This document shows positions 36,178 to 50,205 of a stretch of 64,000 bases of DNA, piece after piece. Under the pieces are notes generated by a model. The model saw nothing but the letters and a program-made list of their open reading frames with translations. It was not told the DNA's origin and did not search any database. Positions within the stretch are counted from its first letter, which is position 1. The number at the start of each line of letters is the position of its first letter. This DNA comes from Pseudomonas viridiflava (lineage in GTDB: Bacteria > Pseudomonadota > Gammaproteobacteria > Pseudomonadales > Pseudomonadaceae): positions 124,001 through 188,000 of the forward strand of contig NZ_UTVH01000031.1 in NCBI RefSeq assembly GCF_900585905.1. Reading direction: 5' to 3'. The position numbers were made by a program, and so were the translations under genes.

Positions 36178-38013
36178 CTATTCCACCGTCACCGACTTGG
36201 CCAGATTGCGCGGCTGGTCGACGTCGGTGCCTTTGAGCACGGCGACGTAGTACGAGAGCAGTTGCAGCGGGATGGTGTAGAGGATCGGTGCCAGGGCGTC
36301 GATGATGTGCGGCATGGCGATGACGTGGGTGCCTTCGCCGTTGCTCATGCCGGCCTGTTCGTCAGCGAACACGATCAGTTCGCCGCCCCGGGCGCGCACT
36401 TCCTGAAGGTTGGATTTGAGTTTTTCCAGCAGTTCGTTGTTGGGCGCGACGGTGACCACCGGCATATCGCTGTCGACCAGCGCCAGCGGGCCGTGCTTGA
36501 GTTCGCCTGCGGGGTAGGCTTCAGCGTGGATATAGGAAATTTCCTTGAGCTTGAGCGCACCTTCCATGGCCACCGGGAACTGCGCGCCGCGGCCCAGGAA
36601 CAGGGTGTGGTTCTTCTCGGCGAACAGCTCGGCGACTTTCTCGATGGTGGCGTCCATGGCCAGCGCTTCGCCCAGGCGAGTCGGCAGGCGACGCAGCTCT
36701 TCCACCAGTTCAGCTTCAAGGCCTTGGGCCAGGGTGCCTTTGATCTGCCCGAGGGACAGCGTCAACAGCAGCAATGCCACCAACTGCGTGGTAAACGCCT
36801 TGGTTGAGGCGACGCCGATTTCCGGCCCGGCCTGGGTCAGCAAGGTCAGGTCAGACTCGCGCACAAGGGAGCTGATGCTGACGTTGCAGATGGCCAGGCT
36901 GGCGAGAAAACCCAGCTCCTTGGCATTGCGCAACGCTGCCAGGGTATCGGCGGTTTCGCCCGACTGGGAAATGGAAACGAACAGCGTGTCGGGCTGCACC
37001 ACCACCTTGCGATAGCGGAATTCGCTGGCCACTTCGACCTGGCAAGGGATGCCCGCCAGGCCTTCCAGCCAGTAACGTGCAACCATACCGGCGTGATAGC
37101 TGGTGCCGCAGGCGACGATCTGTACATTGCGGACTTTGGCAAACAGCTCGGCTGCCTGCGGGCCAAACGCCTGCACCAGCACCTGTTCCTGGCCCAGACG
37201 ACCTTCGAGGGTGCGCTGCACGACTTTAGGCTGCTCGTGAATCTCCTTGAGCATGAAGTGGCGGAACTCGCCTTTGTCGGCCGCTTCGGCGCCTTCGCGG
37301 TATTGCACGATTTCACGTTCCGCCGGCAGGCCATCTACCGACCAGATCTGCACGCTTTCGCGACGAATCTCGGCAATGTCACCCTCTTCCAGGTACATGA
37401 AGCGGTCGGTGACCTGGCGCAATGCCAGTTGATCGGAGGCCAGGAAGTTTTCGCCCAGGCCCAGACCGATCACCAGCGGGCTGCCGCTGCGTGCGGCCAG
37501 CAGACGATCAGGTTGCTTCGCGCTGATGACCGCCAGACCGTAGGCGCCATGCAATTCCTTGACGGCGGCCTTGAGGGCGACGGTCAGGTCAGGCGTGTCT
37601 TTGAGTTTGTGGTGCAGCAGATGGACGATGACTTCAGTGTCGGTATCGGACGCAAACACGTAGCCGAGGCCTTTGAGGCGCTCGCGCAGGGCTTCGTGGT
37701 TCTCGATGATGCCGTTGTGGACAACTGCCAGCTCGTCGTTGGAAAAGTGTGGGTGGGCATTGCGCTCGCACGGCGCGCCGTGGGTGGCCCAGCGCGTGTG
37801 GGCAATGCCCAGACGGCCCATCAATGGCTCGCCGGCCAGCGCCTGCTCCAGTTCGCTCACCTTGCCCGAACGGCGGCGGCGCTCAAGCACACCGGCATTG
37901 TTGAACAGGGCAACCCCTGCGCTATCGTAGCCACGGTACTCCAGGCGCTTGAGGCCTTCGAGCAGGATGGCGGTGATGTTGCGTTCAGCGACGGCGCCGA
38001 CGATTCCACACAT
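36178..38013 (-). CDS. glmS: Glutamine-fructose-6-phosphate aminotransferase
   Basis: A 611-residue enzyme that makes glucosamine-6-phosphate, the first step to UDP-GlcNAc for peptidoglycan and LPS. The start MCGIVG puts the nucleophilic Cys at residue 2 of the glutaminase domain. The isomerase half has two SIS domains ([21 protein letters not shown]), and the C terminus NLAKSVTVE is the highly conserved end. AGGAG precedes the ATG. It is 11 bp downstream of the DeoR-type regulator gene. Its 3' end is the attTn7 recognition site used by the Tn7-like island. Confidence 0.97.
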   Translation of the reverse strand: MCGIVGAVAERNITAILLEGLKRLEYRGYDSAGVALFNNAGVLERRRRSGKVSELEQALAGEPLMGRLGIAHTRWATHGAPCERNAHPHFSNDELAVVHNGIIENHEALRERLKGLGYVFASDTDTEVIVHLLHHKLKDTPDLTVALKAAVKELHGAYGLAVISAKQPDRLLAARSGSPLVIGLGLGENFLASDQLALRQVTDRFMYLEEGDIAEIRRESVQIWSVDGLPAEREIVQYREGAEAADKGEFRHFMLKEIHEQPKVVQRTLEGRLGQEQVLVQAFGPQAAELFAKVRNVQIVACGTSYHAGMVARYWLEGLAGIPCQVEVASEFRYRKVVVQPDTLFVSISQSGETADTLAALRNAKELGFLASLAICNVSISSLVRESDLTLLTQAGPEIGVASTKAFTTQLVALLLLTLSLGQIKGTLAQGLEAELVEELRRLPTRLGEALAMDATIEKVAELFAEKNHTLFLGRGAQFPVAMEGALKLKEISYIHAEAYPAGELKHGPLALVDSDMPVVTVAPNNELLEKLKSNLQEVRARGGELIVFADEQAGMSNGEGTHVIAMPHIIDALAPILYTIPLQLLSYYVAVLKGTDVDQPRNLAKSVTVE

Positions 38014-38023
38014 AAGTTTTCTC

Positions 38024-38791
38024 CTAGCTGACAGCGGCACAAATCAAAGTGATGCCACGGGCTTTTATCTGTTCGCGCGCCTCTTGGGGCAGGCGATCAT
38101 CAGTAATCAGGGTATGGATGCTGCTCCAGGGCAGCTCCAGATTGGGTATCTTGCGACCTGCTTTATCGGATTCGACCATCACCACGACTTCACGCGCCAC
38201 TTCAGCCATGACGCGGCTGAGGCCCAGCAGCTCGTTGAAGGTGGTGGTGCCACGGGCCAGATCGATGCCGTCTGCGCCAATGAACAGCTGATCGAAGTCA
38301 TACGAGCGCAGCACCTGCTCAGCCACTTGGCCTTGAAAGGATTCGGAATGCGGATCCCAAGTGCCGCCGGTCATCAACAGCACCGGTTCGTGCTCCAGCT
38401 CGCTCAAGGCAGTGGCCACGTGCAGCGAGTTGGTCATGACCACAAGCCCCGGCTGCTGACCCAGTTCAGGAATCAACGCGGCGGTGGTGCTGCCACTGTC
38501 GACGATGATTCGCGCATGCTCACGAATGCGCTTGACTGCAGCGCGGGCGATAGCCTGCTTGTACTTCGACACCGGCTGAGCGCCTTCGCCGATCAATTCC
38601 TGAGGCAAGGTGACCGCCCCGCCGTAGCGGCGTAGTAACAGCCCATTGCTTTCGAGTGCGGCTAGGTCCTTGCGAACCGTAACTTCTGACGTTTCGAATC
38701 GCCTGGCCAGTTCGTCGACACTCACCTCGCCCTGCTCGTTGAGCAAAGCAAGAATGTTGTGACGGCGTTGGGGTGTATTGCGCTTCGACAT
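38024..38791 (-). CDS. DeoR-family transcriptional regulator next to glmS
   Basis: A 255-residue repressor: N-terminal winged helix ([39 protein letters not shown], shown only as its ends [10 protein letters not shown] and [12 protein letters not shown]), then a sugar-phosphate-sensing DeoR C domain ([23 protein letters not shown]). Its stop is 11 bp before glmS, suggesting an operon. In Pseudomonas this position is conserved, and a role in controlling amino-sugar synthesis is plausible but not shown here. Confidence 0.85.
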   Translation of the reverse strand: MSKRNTPQRRHNILALLNEQGEVSVDELARRFETSEVTVRKDLAALESNGLLLRRYGGAVTLPQELIGEGAQPVSKYKQAIARAAVKRIREHARIIVDSGSTTAALIPELGQQPGLVVMTNSLHVATALSELEHEPVLLMTGGTWDPHSESFQGQVAEQVLRSYDFDQLFIGADGIDLARGTTTFNELLGLSRVMAEVAREVVVMVESDKAGRKIPNLELPWSSIHTLITDDRLPQEAREQIKARGITLICAAVS

Positions 38792-38939
38792 AAAATGCTT
38801 AAGTTTCGATTCGAAAGATAACGAACGCGATCAAAACCTATTCGAAGGATGGCGTCAAGCCCTGATGGGAGTCTCTATCCTCAAAATGCGGACTGCTGCA
38901 CGAAATGCGATTTCCAGGAAGGCGATGTTCGGGTTAGAC

Positions 38940-39030
38940 GTGGGAACGGCTTTAGCCGGGAATCATCCGCTTACACCCGCTGAATTTCTGGCGTTTGTCA
39001 GGCAGCTTTCCCGGCTGAAGCCGGTCCCAC
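38940..39030. repeat. REP doublet (REPIN-like)
   Basis: Two inverted copies of a ~23-bp palindromic unit, GTGGGAACGGCTTTAGCC at 38940 and its near-perfect reverse complement ending at 39030, about 45 bp apart. Pseudomonas REP sequences start GTGGGA and carry a short hairpin. It sits between the glmU stop and the DeoR regulator start. Confidence 0.75.
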
Positions 39031-39105
39031 GTCATAAGGGTGTCTTTTGAAGGCGCCGTGCCCGTTGCGCCCCAGTAGAGAACGACACATTCTCTGTGGA
39101 TAACT

Positions 39106-40473
39106 TCAGTCCTTCTTGGTTTTTACGGGACGCTGCCAGCCGTCAATGTTTCGCTGCCGTGCTCGGGCAACCGCCAGCTGGGACTTATCCACATTTTGAT
39201 TGATGGTCGAGCCAGCAGCGGTGTTCGAACCATCACCGATATCCACAGGCGCGATCAATGAGTTGTTGGAGCCGATGAATACATCTTCACCGATCACGGT
39301 TTTGTGCTTGTTGACGCCGTCATAGTTGACTGTGATGGTGCCTGCACCAATGTTGGTGCGTGCACCGATTACAGTGTCGCCCAGATAGGTCAGGTGGCCG
39401 GCCTTGACGCCGTCGCCCAGGTGCGCATTCTTCAGCTCGACGAAGTTACCCACATGCGCCTTGGTACCCAACACGCTGCCCGGTCGCAAGCGAGCGAATG
39501 GACCGGCGTCGCTGCCCTCGCCCATGATTGCGCCGTCCAGATGACTATTGGCTTTGATCACCACCCCTTTGCGCAAGGTACTGTCCTTGATGACGCAATT
39601 GGGCCCGATCACCACGTCATCCTCGATGATCACGCGGCCTTCGAGAATCACGTTGATGTCGATCAGCACATCGCGTCCTACCGTCACCTCGCCACGCACA
39701 TCGAAGCGGGCCGGATCACGCAACGTCACGCCCTGCGCCATCAACCGGCGACCTTCGCGCAGCTGATAGTGACGCTCCAGTTCGGCCAGCTGCCTGCGGT
39801 CATTGGCGCCCTGCACTTCCATGGCGTCATGGGGTTGTTCGGTAGCGACCACCAGGCCGTCATTGACCGCCATGGCGATAACGTCGGTCAGGTAGTACTC
39901 ACCTTGCGCATTCGTGTTCGACAGGCGACCCAGCCAGTCAGCCAGGCGCTTGCCCGGCACAGCAAGGATGCCCGTGTTGCCTTCGGTAATCGCCTTCTGG
40001 GCGTCGCTGGCGTCCTTGTGCTCGACAATCGCGCAAACCCGCTGATTCTCGTCTCGCACGATGCGGCCATAACCCGTGGGATCGTTAAGTTTCACGGTGA
40101 GCAGGCCCAGTTGCTCGGCGCTGACCAGCTTCAACAGACGCTGCAGCGTTTCCACCTCGATCAGCGGCACGTCGCCATACAGGATCAGCACAGTGTCGGC
40201 CGTCAGGTGTGGCACTGCCTGAGCCACAGCGTGACCTGTGCCCAGTTGCTTGTCCTGCATGACGAAATTGAGATCGTCAGCCGCCAAACGCTCGCGCACA
40301 ACATCGGCGCCGTGACCAATCACTACGTGGATGCGTTGCGGCGACAGCTGACGGGCGCTGTGGATAACATGGCCAAGCATTGAATTGCCAGCCACTGGAT
40401 GCAGCACTTTGGGCAGCGCCGAGCGCATGCGCGTGCCTTGGCCTGCAGCAAGAATAACGATATCAAGAGACAT
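39106..40473 (-). CDS. glmU: Bifunctional GlcNAc-1-P uridyltransferase / GlcN-1-P acetyltransferase
   Basis: 455 residues. The N-terminal pyrophosphorylase domain has [18 protein letters not shown]; the C-terminal left-handed beta-helix shows hexapeptide repeats ([40 protein letters not shown]). It makes UDP-GlcNAc from the product of GlmS and GlmM. The length is standard. It lies downstream of atpC, separated by a terminator. Confidence 0.97.
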   Translation of the reverse strand: MSLDIVILAAGQGTRMRSALPKVLHPVAGNSMLGHVIHSARQLSPQRIHVVIGHGADVVRERLAADDLNFVMQDKQLGTGHAVAQAVPHLTADTVLILYGDVPLIEVETLQRLLKLVSAEQLGLLTVKLNDPTGYGRIVRDENQRVCAIVEHKDASDAQKAITEGNTGILAVPGKRLADWLGRLSNTNAQGEYYLTDVIAMAVNDGLVVATEQPHDAMEVQGANDRRQLAELERHYQLREGRRLMAQGVTLRDPARFDVRGEVTVGRDVLIDINVILEGRVIIEDDVVIGPNCVIKDSTLRKGVVIKANSHLDGAIMGEGSDAGPFARLRPGSVLGTKAHVGNFVELKNAHLGDGVKAGHLTYLGDTVIGARTNIGAGTITVNYDGVNKHKTVIGEDVFIGSNNSLIAPVDIGDGSNTAAGSTINQNVDKSQLAVARARQRNIDGWQRPVKTKKD

Positions 40474-40556
40474 GGGATTTCCAACTGGGCCTAAGACTTA
40501 TCAACAGGCTTATCTAAAAGCAGTTATCAACAAGCGTTGGCTGATTCTGAAAAAAG

Positions 40557-40584
40557 AAAAAGGGTAGCCGAGGCTACCCTTTTT
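40557..40584. terminator. Bidirectional-looking terminator after atpC
   Basis: Stem AAAGGGTAGCC / GGCTACCCTTT with a 2-base loop, flanked by A and T runs, between the atpC stop and glmU. It should end the atp operon. Confidence 0.9.
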
Positions 40585-40610
40585 CTCAATCGCGCAGAAG
40601 ACGAAGGAGA

Positions 40611-41036
40611 TTAACCGCCGTATTTCTTGCGAATTTGCTGAACAGTGCGCAGCTGGGCTGCGGCCTCCGCCAGACGAGCAGTTGCAGATCCGTAGTCGAA
40701 ATCTGCGCCCTTCTCGTTCAGGGCTTTCTCGGCTGCCTTGACGGCGGCCTGAGCAGAGGCTTCGTCCAGGTCATCGGCACGTTGCACAGTATCGGCAAGC
40801 ACTTTGACCATGTTCGGTTGAACCTCAAGGAAACCACCGGAGATGTAGAACACCTCGGCTGCTCCGCCCTGCTTGATCAAGCGGATCGGACCCGGTTTCA
40901 GATCAGTGATCAGCGGCGCGTGGCCTGGGGCGATACCGATATCACCCAGGTTGCCGTGCGCAATCACCATCTCGACCAGACCGGAAAAGATTTCTCCTTC
41001 CGCGCTGACGATATCGCAATGGACTGTCATAGCCAT
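40611..41036 (-). CDS. atpC: ATP synthase F1 epsilon subunit
   Basis: 141 residues, last gene of the atp operon. N-terminal beta-sandwich ([29 protein letters not shown]) and C-terminal helical hairpin ([21 protein letters not shown]). It is part of the central stalk and inhibits ATP hydrolysis. Confidence 0.97.
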   Translation of the reverse strand: MAMTVHCDIVSAEGEIFSGLVEMVIAHGNLGDIGIAPGHAPLITDLKPGPIRLIKQGGAAEVFYISGGFLEVQPNMVKVLADTVQRADDLDEASAQAAVKAAEKALNEKGADFDYGSATARLAEAAAQLRTVQQIRKKYGG

Positions 41037-41080
41037 TTGCTTGCCTCAACCTGATTAGCGCCCGTTGCCGGGCGCTGGGA

Positions 41081-42472
<1,392 letters not shown>

Positions 42473-42487
42473 CTAATATTTGAACCG

Positions 42488-43348
42488 TTAAACCGCGGCA
42501 GCGCCGCCGACGATTTCCGAGATCTCTTGGGTGATCGCTGCCTGACGCGCCTTGTTGTAGATCAGCTGCAAATCGCTGATCAAATCACCGGCGTTGTCTG
42601 TGGCGTTCTTCATCGCGATCATCCGCGCTGCTTGTTCAGCTGCGTTGTTCTCGACCACCGCCTGGTACACCTGCGACTCAACGTAGCGAACCATCAAGCC
42701 GTCCAGCAGCTCTTTGGCATCGGGTTCGTAGAGGTAGTCCCAGTGGTGCTTGAGTTTCTGATCCGGGGTGGCCACCAGCGGAATCAATTGCTCCACCGTT
42801 GGCTGCTGGGTCATGGTGTTGATGAACTTGTTGGATACCACGGACAGGCGATCAATACGGCCATCCAGGTAGGCATCCAGCATCACCTTGACGCTGCCGA
42901 TCAAATCATTGATCGACGGCTCTTCGCCCAGGTGGCTGATCGCAGCGACGACGTTACCGCCGAAGTTGCGGAAAAATGCCGCACCTTTGCTGCCAACCAC
43001 ACACAGATCGATCTCTACGCCGTTTTCACGGTTTACCGCCATGTCCCTGACCAGAGCCTTGAACAGGTTGGTATTCAAGCCACCGCACAGACCACGGTCA
43101 CTGCTCACCACGACATAACCCACACGCTTTACAGCGCGCTCGATCATGAACGGGTGGCGATATTCCGGGTTGGCGTTGGCCAGATGACCAATCACCTGGC
43201 GGATACGCTCCGCGTAGGGACGGCTAGCAGCCATGCGCATTTGAGCCTTGCGCATTTTGCTGACCGCCACTTTTTCCATGGCGCTGGTGATCTTTTGCGT
43301 GCTTTTGATGCTCGCAATCTTGCTGCGAATCTCTTTTGCGCCTGCCAT
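42488..43348 (-). CDS. atpG: ATP synthase F1 gamma subunit
   Basis: 286 residues. N-terminal helix [20 protein letters not shown], the [10 protein letters not shown] segment, and C-terminal [20 protein letters not shown] with the [16 protein letters not shown] end are all present. It forms the rotating central shaft. Confidence 0.98.
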   Translation of the reverse strand: MAGAKEIRSKIASIKSTQKITSAMEKVAVSKMRKAQMRMAASRPYAERIRQVIGHLANANPEYRHPFMIERAVKRVGYVVVSSDRGLCGGLNTNLFKALVRDMAVNRENGVEIDLCVVGSKGAAFFRNFGGNVVAAISHLGEEPSINDLIGSVKVMLDAYLDGRIDRLSVVSNKFINTMTQQPTVEQLIPLVATPDQKLKHHWDYLYEPDAKELLDGLMVRYVESQVYQAVVENNAAEQAARMIAMKNATDNAGDLISDLQLIYNKARQAAITQEISEIVGGAAAV

Positions 43349-43398
43349 GTAACACCTATCAGGTTAGCAAGCGGGAGCCTTTCGGCCCCCGCTGCGGC

Positions 43399-44943
43399 TT
43401 ACCAGGTTTGGGTGGCCTTGAACTTCTCGATACCGGCTTTCATGCCAGCGTCGATTTCGTCGTTGAAGTCACCCTTCACGTTGATCTTGGCCATCAAATC
43501 GGCGTGATCGCGGTTGAAGTAAGCAATCAGCGCTTGTTCGAAGCTGCCAATCTTGGCGATTTCAACGTCAGTCAGGAACCCACGCTCAGCGGCATACAGC
43601 GACAGCGCCATGTCAGCAATCGACATTGGTGCGTATTGCTTCTGCTTCATCAGCTCGGTAACGCGCTGACCATGCTCAAGTTGCTTGCGAGTGGCTTCGT
43701 CCAGGTCAGAAGCGAACTGGGCGAATGCAGCCAGTTCACGGTACTGAGCCAGAGCGGTACGGATACCACCGGAGAGCTTCTTGATGATCTTGGTCTGAGC
43801 GGCACCACCCACACGGGATACCGAAACACCGGCGTTCACCGCTGGACGAATGCCAGAGTTGAACATGGCCGATTCCAGGAAGATCTGACCGTCAGTGATG
43901 GAAATCACGTTGGTCGGAACGAACGCGGAAACGTCGCCAGCCTGGGTTTCGATGATCGGCAATGCGGTCAGGGAACCGGTTTTGCCGGTCACTGCGCCGT
44001 TGGTGAACTTCTCTACATACTCTTCGGAAACACGCGATGCGCGCTCCAGCAGACGGGAGTGGAGATAGAACACGTCACCTGGGTAGGCTTCACGGCCTGG
44101 TGGACGGCGCAGCAGCAGGGAAATCTGGCGGTAAGCCACTGCTTGCTTGGACAGATCGTCATAAACGATCAGCGCGTCTTCACCGCGGTCACGGAAGAAC
44201 TCGCCCATGGTGCAACCCGAGTACGGTGCAAGGAACTGCAGCGCAGCGGATTCGGAAGCACTGGCAGCCACGACGATGGTGTTAGCCAGCGCGCCGTTTT
44301 CTTCGAGCTTGCGAACAACGTTGGCGATGGTCGATTGTTTCTGACCGATTGCAACGTAGACGCAGAAGATGCCGCTGTTCTTCTGGTTGATGATCGCGTC
44401 GATGGCCAGAGCGGTTTTACCGATCTGACGGTCACCGATGATCAGCTCACGCTGGCCACGGCCGACAGGAATCATGGCATCGACAGCCTTGTAGCCAGTC
44501 TGTACAGGCTGGTCTACCGACTTACGCCAGATCACGCCTGGAGCAACTTTCTCGACCGCATCGGTCTCGGTGTTGTTCAGCGGACCTTTGCCGTCAACTG
44601 GGTTACCCAGTGCATCGACGACGCGACCCAAGAGTTCCTTGCCAACCGGAACCTCCAGGATGCGGCCTGTGCACTTGGCGCTCATGCCTTCAGCCAGCGT
44701 CGTGTAAGCGCCCAGTACCACGGCACCTACAGAGTCTTGCTCAAGGTTCAGCGCCATACCGTAGACGCCGCCCGGAAACTCGATCATCTCGCCGTACATT
44801 ACGTCGGCCAGACCGTGAATCCGCACGATGCCGTCAGATACGCTGACGACAGTGCCTTCGTTACGGGCTTGGGAGGTTACATCGAGCTTGTCGATGCGAC
44901 CCTTGATGATTTCACTTATTTCGGAAGGATTGAGTTGCTGCAT
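43399..44943 (-). CDS. atpA: ATP synthase F1 alpha subunit
   Basis: 514 residues. P-loop GDRQIGKTA, the alpha-specific [20 protein letters not shown] signature and the N-terminal [13 protein letters not shown] are present. It is the non-catalytic nucleotide-binding subunit of F1. Confidence 0.98.
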   Translation of the reverse strand: MQQLNPSEISEIIKGRIDKLDVTSQARNEGTVVSVSDGIVRIHGLADVMYGEMIEFPGGVYGMALNLEQDSVGAVVLGAYTTLAEGMSAKCTGRILEVPVGKELLGRVVDALGNPVDGKGPLNNTETDAVEKVAPGVIWRKSVDQPVQTGYKAVDAMIPVGRGQRELIIGDRQIGKTALAIDAIINQKNSGIFCVYVAIGQKQSTIANVVRKLEENGALANTIVVAASASESAALQFLAPYSGCTMGEFFRDRGEDALIVYDDLSKQAVAYRQISLLLRRPPGREAYPGDVFYLHSRLLERASRVSEEYVEKFTNGAVTGKTGSLTALPIIETQAGDVSAFVPTNVISITDGQIFLESAMFNSGIRPAVNAGVSVSRVGGAAQTKIIKKLSGGIRTALAQYRELAAFAQFASDLDEATRKQLEHGQRVTELMKQKQYAPMSIADMALSLYAAERGFLTDVEIAKIGSFEQALIAYFNRDHADLMAKINVKGDFNDEIDAGMKAGIEKFKATQTW

Positions 44944-44964
44944 TGCTCTGCTGCCCCTTCAAAC

Positions 44965-45501
44965 TCAAGATTTCAATGCTTCGGCTAGTTGCGCGAGTTT
45001 GCCGCGAACTGAGCCATCGATAACCAGGTCGCCGGCGCGGATTACGACACCACCGATAAGGCTGGCATCCTCCGCAGCATGCAGGCGCACTTCCCGGCCG
45101 AGCCGTGCACTGAGAACCTTGGCGAGTTTGTCTTGCTGTTCTTGGTTCAATGCGTAAGCACTGGTGACATCCACATCGACCGATTTTTCCTGCTCGGCCT
45201 TGTACAGGTCGAACAGTTCGGCGATCTCCGGCAGAAGCGGGAGACGGTCGTTTTCAGCAACGACATGGATGAAATTCTGTGCCTTGGCATCGAACTTGTC
45301 GCCACACACTTCAATAAAAGTGGTGGCCTTGTCTGCGCTCGTCAGTCGCGGGGCCTTGAGTACGCGCTGCATGGTGTCGTCTTGCGACACCGCTGCAGCC
45401 AGGCCGAGCATGGCTGACCAATTGGCCAGTTGCTGGGAAGCCTGGGCGTGCTCGAAGGCTGCCTTAGCGTAAGGTCGGGCCAACGTGGTCAGTTCTGCCA
45501 T
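44965..45501 (-). CDS. atpH: ATP synthase delta subunit
   Basis: 178 residues. N-terminal helical domain ([14 protein letters not shown]) and C-terminal [37 protein letters not shown] (only partly shown: [18 protein letters not shown]). It joins F1 to the b-subunit stator. Confidence 0.97.
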   Translation of the reverse strand: MAELTTLARPYAKAAFEHAQASQQLANWSAMLGLAAAVSQDDTMQRVLKAPRLTSADKATTFIEVCGDKFDAKAQNFIHVVAENDRLPLLPEIAELFDLYKAEQEKSVDVDVTSAYALNQEQQDKLAKVLSARLGREVRLHAAEDASLIGGVVIRAGDLVIDGSVRGKLAQLAEALKS

Positions 45502-45513
45502 GATCGCCCTCGC

Positions 45514-45984
45514 TTAAATTTCAGCAGCCAGTTTGTTAACCAGCTCCGCGTGCGCGTTTTTATCGACTGTGGCACCCAGGATCTTCTCTGCACCAGTAAC
45601 GGCCAGGCTACCCAATTGGGCGCGCAGCGCGTCTTTGACGCTGTTCAGTTCCTGCTCGATCTCGGCTTGAGCCTGAGCCTTTACACGTTCAGCTTCGACA
45701 CGGGCCTGTTCACGGGCTTCGTCGACGATCTGAGTTCCACGCTTCTTGGCTTGCTCAATGATCTCGGCTGCCTGAGTTTTAGCTTCGCGCAGTTGAAGAC
45801 CCACTTTCTCTTGGGCCAACTCCAGGTCGCGAGCTGCTCGGCTGGCAGCGTCCAGTCCATCTGCGATCTTCTTCTGACGTTCGTGCAAAGCCGTAATGAC
45901 CGGAGGCCAAACGTACTTCATGCAGAACAGCACAAAAATGAAGAACGCAACGGACTGGCCAATCAGGGTTGCATTAATGTTCAC
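45514..45984 (-). CDS. atpF: ATP synthase Fo b subunit
   Basis: 156 residues: one N-terminal membrane helix ([20 protein letters not shown]) followed by a long charged coiled coil. It is the peripheral stalk of Fo. Confidence 0.97.
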   Translation of the reverse strand: MNINATLIGQSVAFFIFVLFCMKYVWPPVITALHERQKKIADGLDAASRAARDLELAQEKVGLQLREAKTQAAEIIEQAKKRGTQIVDEAREQARVEAERVKAQAQAEIEQELNSVKDALRAQLGSLAVTGAEKILGATVDKNAHAELVNKLAAEI

Positions 45985-46041
45985 GCCAACACCTCGCTCG
46001 TTCGTTGTCCATCACACCAATCACCTCGAAAAATCGAGAGA

Positions 46042-46314
<273 letters not shown>

Positions 46315-46432
46315 TTACGTCGTATTGGTTAGGTTTTCTTAGATTAAAGCGGTAAAACAAGTCGTTTTTACATCAGCCTTGCGGCTTCCTCCCGCCGAAG
46401 CGGGAGGTACATCCAGACGCGCCAGGCGAGTC

Positions 46433-47726
<1,294 letters not shown>

Positions 47727-47872
47727 CACTACTGCTCCTCGCGCGTCGACCGCCAAAATCAATAACTTGGCATAAAATGTGCCGACAAAATGCGCGCAGA
47801 GTATAGGGGCGGTTAAGCCCCTATTCAACCTTCGAGAAGTGATTTCCGACTACACGCTACACTGCAATTGTT

Positions 47873-48745
47873 TCAGCGGATGTGGGCGAGCACGCCTTGA
47901 AGCTCATCCAGTGAATTATATCGAATCACTAATTGTCCTTTTCCCTTCTGCCCATGGCGGATTTGCACCGCAGAGCCCAGCCGCTCGGCCAGTCGCTGCT
48001 CCAGGCGGCTGATGTCCGGATCCGTCTTCGCAGGCTCCGCAGCTGCGGGTTTTCCGCTCAGCCACTGGCGTACGAGGGCCTCGGTCTGGCGAACGGTCAG
48101 CCCGCGTGCGACAACGTGTCGCGCCCCTTCAACCTGACGATCTTCGGGCAAACCGAGCAGCGCACGAGCGTGCCCCATCTCCAGGTCACCGTGAGACAGC
48201 ATCGTCTTGATCACTTCGGGCAGCGCGATCAGACGCAGCAGATTGGCCACGCTGACGCGGGATTTACCCACCGCATCGGCAACCTGCTGCTGGGTCAGCT
48301 GAAACTCGTGCTGCAAACGCTGCAAGGCGACGGCTTCTTCCACCGGGTTGAGGTCTTCGCGCTGAATGTTTTCGATCAGCGCCATCGCAATCGCGGTTTC
48401 ATCCGGCACATCACGCACCATCGCCGGGATGGTTTCCATCGCCGCCTGCTGGCTGGCACGCCAGCGACGTTCACCGGCAATGATTTCAAAACGATTGTCG
48501 GCGATCGGCCGGACCACGATCGGCTGCATCACACCCTGGGCCTTGATCGACTGCGCAAGCTCTTCGAGCGCCTGCGGGTCCATGTCTCGGCGTGGCTGGT
48601 ACTTGCCGCGCTGAATCAGGTCCAGCGGAATATGTTGCAGTTCACGCTGATCGGCCTTGACGGCCTGCTCTTCGAGAGCGCTGACGGTTGGACTGCTCAG
48701 AAGTGCGTCCAGCCCACGTCCGAGACCTCTTTTCTTGACGGCCAT
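47873..48745 (-). CDS. parB: Chromosome partitioning protein ParB
   Basis: 290 residues. N-terminal MAVKKRGLGRGLDALL, the CTP-binding GERRWRAS box, a helix-turn-helix (TQQQVADAVGKSRVSVANLLRL) shown in part as VADAVGKSRVSVANLL, and the C-terminal dimer domain. It binds parS near oriC and works with ParA. Its start is 9 bp after the parA stop. Confidence 0.97.
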   Translation of the reverse strand: MAVKKRGLGRGLDALLSSPTVSALEEQAVKADQRELQHIPLDLIQRGKYQPRRDMDPQALEELAQSIKAQGVMQPIVVRPIADNRFEIIAGERRWRASQQAAMETIPAMVRDVPDETAIAMALIENIQREDLNPVEEAVALQRLQHEFQLTQQQVADAVGKSRVSVANLLRLIALPEVIKTMLSHGDLEMGHARALLGLPEDRQVEGARHVVARGLTVRQTEALVRQWLSGKPAAAEPAKTDPDISRLEQRLAERLGSAVQIRHGQKGKGQLVIRYNSLDELQGVLAHIR

Positions 48746-48754
48746 GGGGTTTCC

Positions 48755-49546
48755 TTAAGTTGGCTGAGCAGTGCGCGAACCGCGTCGCTGACGACGAACC
48801 ATCTCACCGGCGAGGGCAAGATAGGCCAGTGCACCACGGGAATTCTTGTCATAGGCCAGCGCAGGCATGCCAAAGCTTGGCGCCTCGGCCAGACGGATGT
48901 TTCGCGGTATCACCGTGTCGTACAGCTGTTCGCCGAAGTGCTCTTTGAGCTGCGCCGATACATCGTTGATCAGGCTCAGGCGCGGATCGTACATCGTGCG
49001 CAGCAGCCCCTCGATCTTCAGCGAAGGGTTGAGCAGCTCACCGATGCGCTTGATGTTATCCACAAGGTCGCTGAGACCTTCGAGCGCGAAGTACTCGCAC
49101 TGCATGGGGATAATCACCCCGTCTGCGGCCACCAGCGCGTTCAGTGTCAGCATCGACAGTGACGGCGGGCAGTCGATCAGGATGTAATCATAGTTTTCGC
49201 GAATCGGCGCCAGCGCATTGCGCAGACGGCTCTCCTTCATCTGCATTTCCAGCAGATTGACCTCGGCCGCAGTGAGGTCGCGGTTGGCGGGCAGCAGTTG
49301 ATAACCGCCATGCTCGGAAAAATGGATCGCCTGACTCAGATCGCATTCGCCAATGAGCAGGTCATATACCGAGTTTTCCAACCCGTGCTTGTCCACACCG
49401 CTGCCCATGGTGGCGTTGCCCTGCGGGTCGAGATCGATCAGCAGGACGCGACGCTTGGTCGCGACCAGTGATGCAGCGAGATTGATACAGGTGGTGGTCT
49501 TGCCCACACCACCCTTCTGGTTCGCAATTGCGAATACCTTAGCCAT
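48755..49546 (-). CDS. parA: Chromosome partitioning ATPase ParA (Soj)
   Basis: 263 residues with the deviant Walker A KGGVGKTT at residues 11-18, followed by DLDPQGNATMG and DCPPSLSMLT. It is a Walker-type ATPase that segregates the origin together with ParB. Confidence 0.97.
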   Translation of the reverse strand: MAKVFAIANQKGGVGKTTTCINLAASLVATKRRVLLIDLDPQGNATMGSGVDKHGLENSVYDLLIGECDLSQAIHFSEHGGYQLLPANRDLTAAEVNLLEMQMKESRLRNALAPIRENYDYILIDCPPSLSMLTLNALVAADGVIIPMQCEYFALEGLSDLVDNIKRIGELLNPSLKIEGLLRTMYDPRLSLINDVSAQLKEHFGEQLYDTVIPRNIRLAEAPSFGMPALAYDKNSRGALAYLALAGEMVRRQRRGSRTAQPT

Positions 49547-49564
49547 GCTTGCTTGTGTTCCCAG

Positions 49565-50200
49565 TCATGCCGTGCGGCGCAGTATCAGCAGATGGCGTTG
49601 GCCTTGGCAACCTGGAACGGTCAAGGCTTGTGCGCTATCAACGTGAAAATCTGCGGGCAATGCTACCAGCTCATCGGTCGGATGCAGGCCTTTCATCGCC
49701 AGCCATCGCGTGTTGGTGTCGCCCATGTGGCGAGTCCACCCGGTAAAGTCTTCCAGACTGCTGAATGCCCGGGAGACGATCCCGGTATACGGCAGCTCGG
49801 GTTGAAACGATTCGGCGCGGCTGTGGATAACTTCGAGGTTGTCCAGTTTGAGCTCAAGTTTTACCTGGGTAAGAAAACGGGTCTTCTTGCCGTTGCTGTC
49901 CAGCAGGGTCACGTTCATCTGCGGGAACAGGATCGCCAGCGGTATGCCAGGCATGCCGCCGCCGCTGCCAACGTCAAGCCAGCGCTCGCCATCGATGAAA
50001 GGCATGATGCTCAGGCTGTCGAGCAGGTGCCGCGACACCATTTCGTCCGGGTTACGCACAGCCGTGAGGTTGTAGGCCTTGTTCCACTTGATCAACAGGG
50101 CCAGGTAGGCCAGCAATTGCGAATGCTGGCTTTCACTGAGTTTTACACCCAGTTCCCGGGCGCCTTGGGATAACTCTTGGGCGTGTTGCGGGGTGACCAT
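49565..50200 (-). CDS. rsmG: 16S rRNA (guanine527-N7)-methyltransferase
   Basis: 211 residues from ATG 50200 (a TTG at 50209 is also possible). The family's [13 protein letters not shown] and the SAM-binding [17 protein letters not shown] are visible, as is [10 protein letters not shown]. Loss confers low-level streptomycin resistance in other bacteria. It follows mnmG closely. Confidence 0.95.
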   Translation of the reverse strand: MVTPQHAQELSQGARELGVKLSESQHSQLLAYLALLIKWNKAYNLTAVRNPDEMVSRHLLDSLSIMPFIDGERWLDVGSGGGMPGIPLAILFPQMNVTLLDSNGKKTRFLTQVKLELKLDNLEVIHSRAESFQPELPYTGIVSRAFSSLEDFTGWTRHMGDTNTRWLAMKGLHPTDELVALPADFHVDSAQALTVPGCQGQRHLLILRRTA

Positions 50201-50205
50201 AGAAC

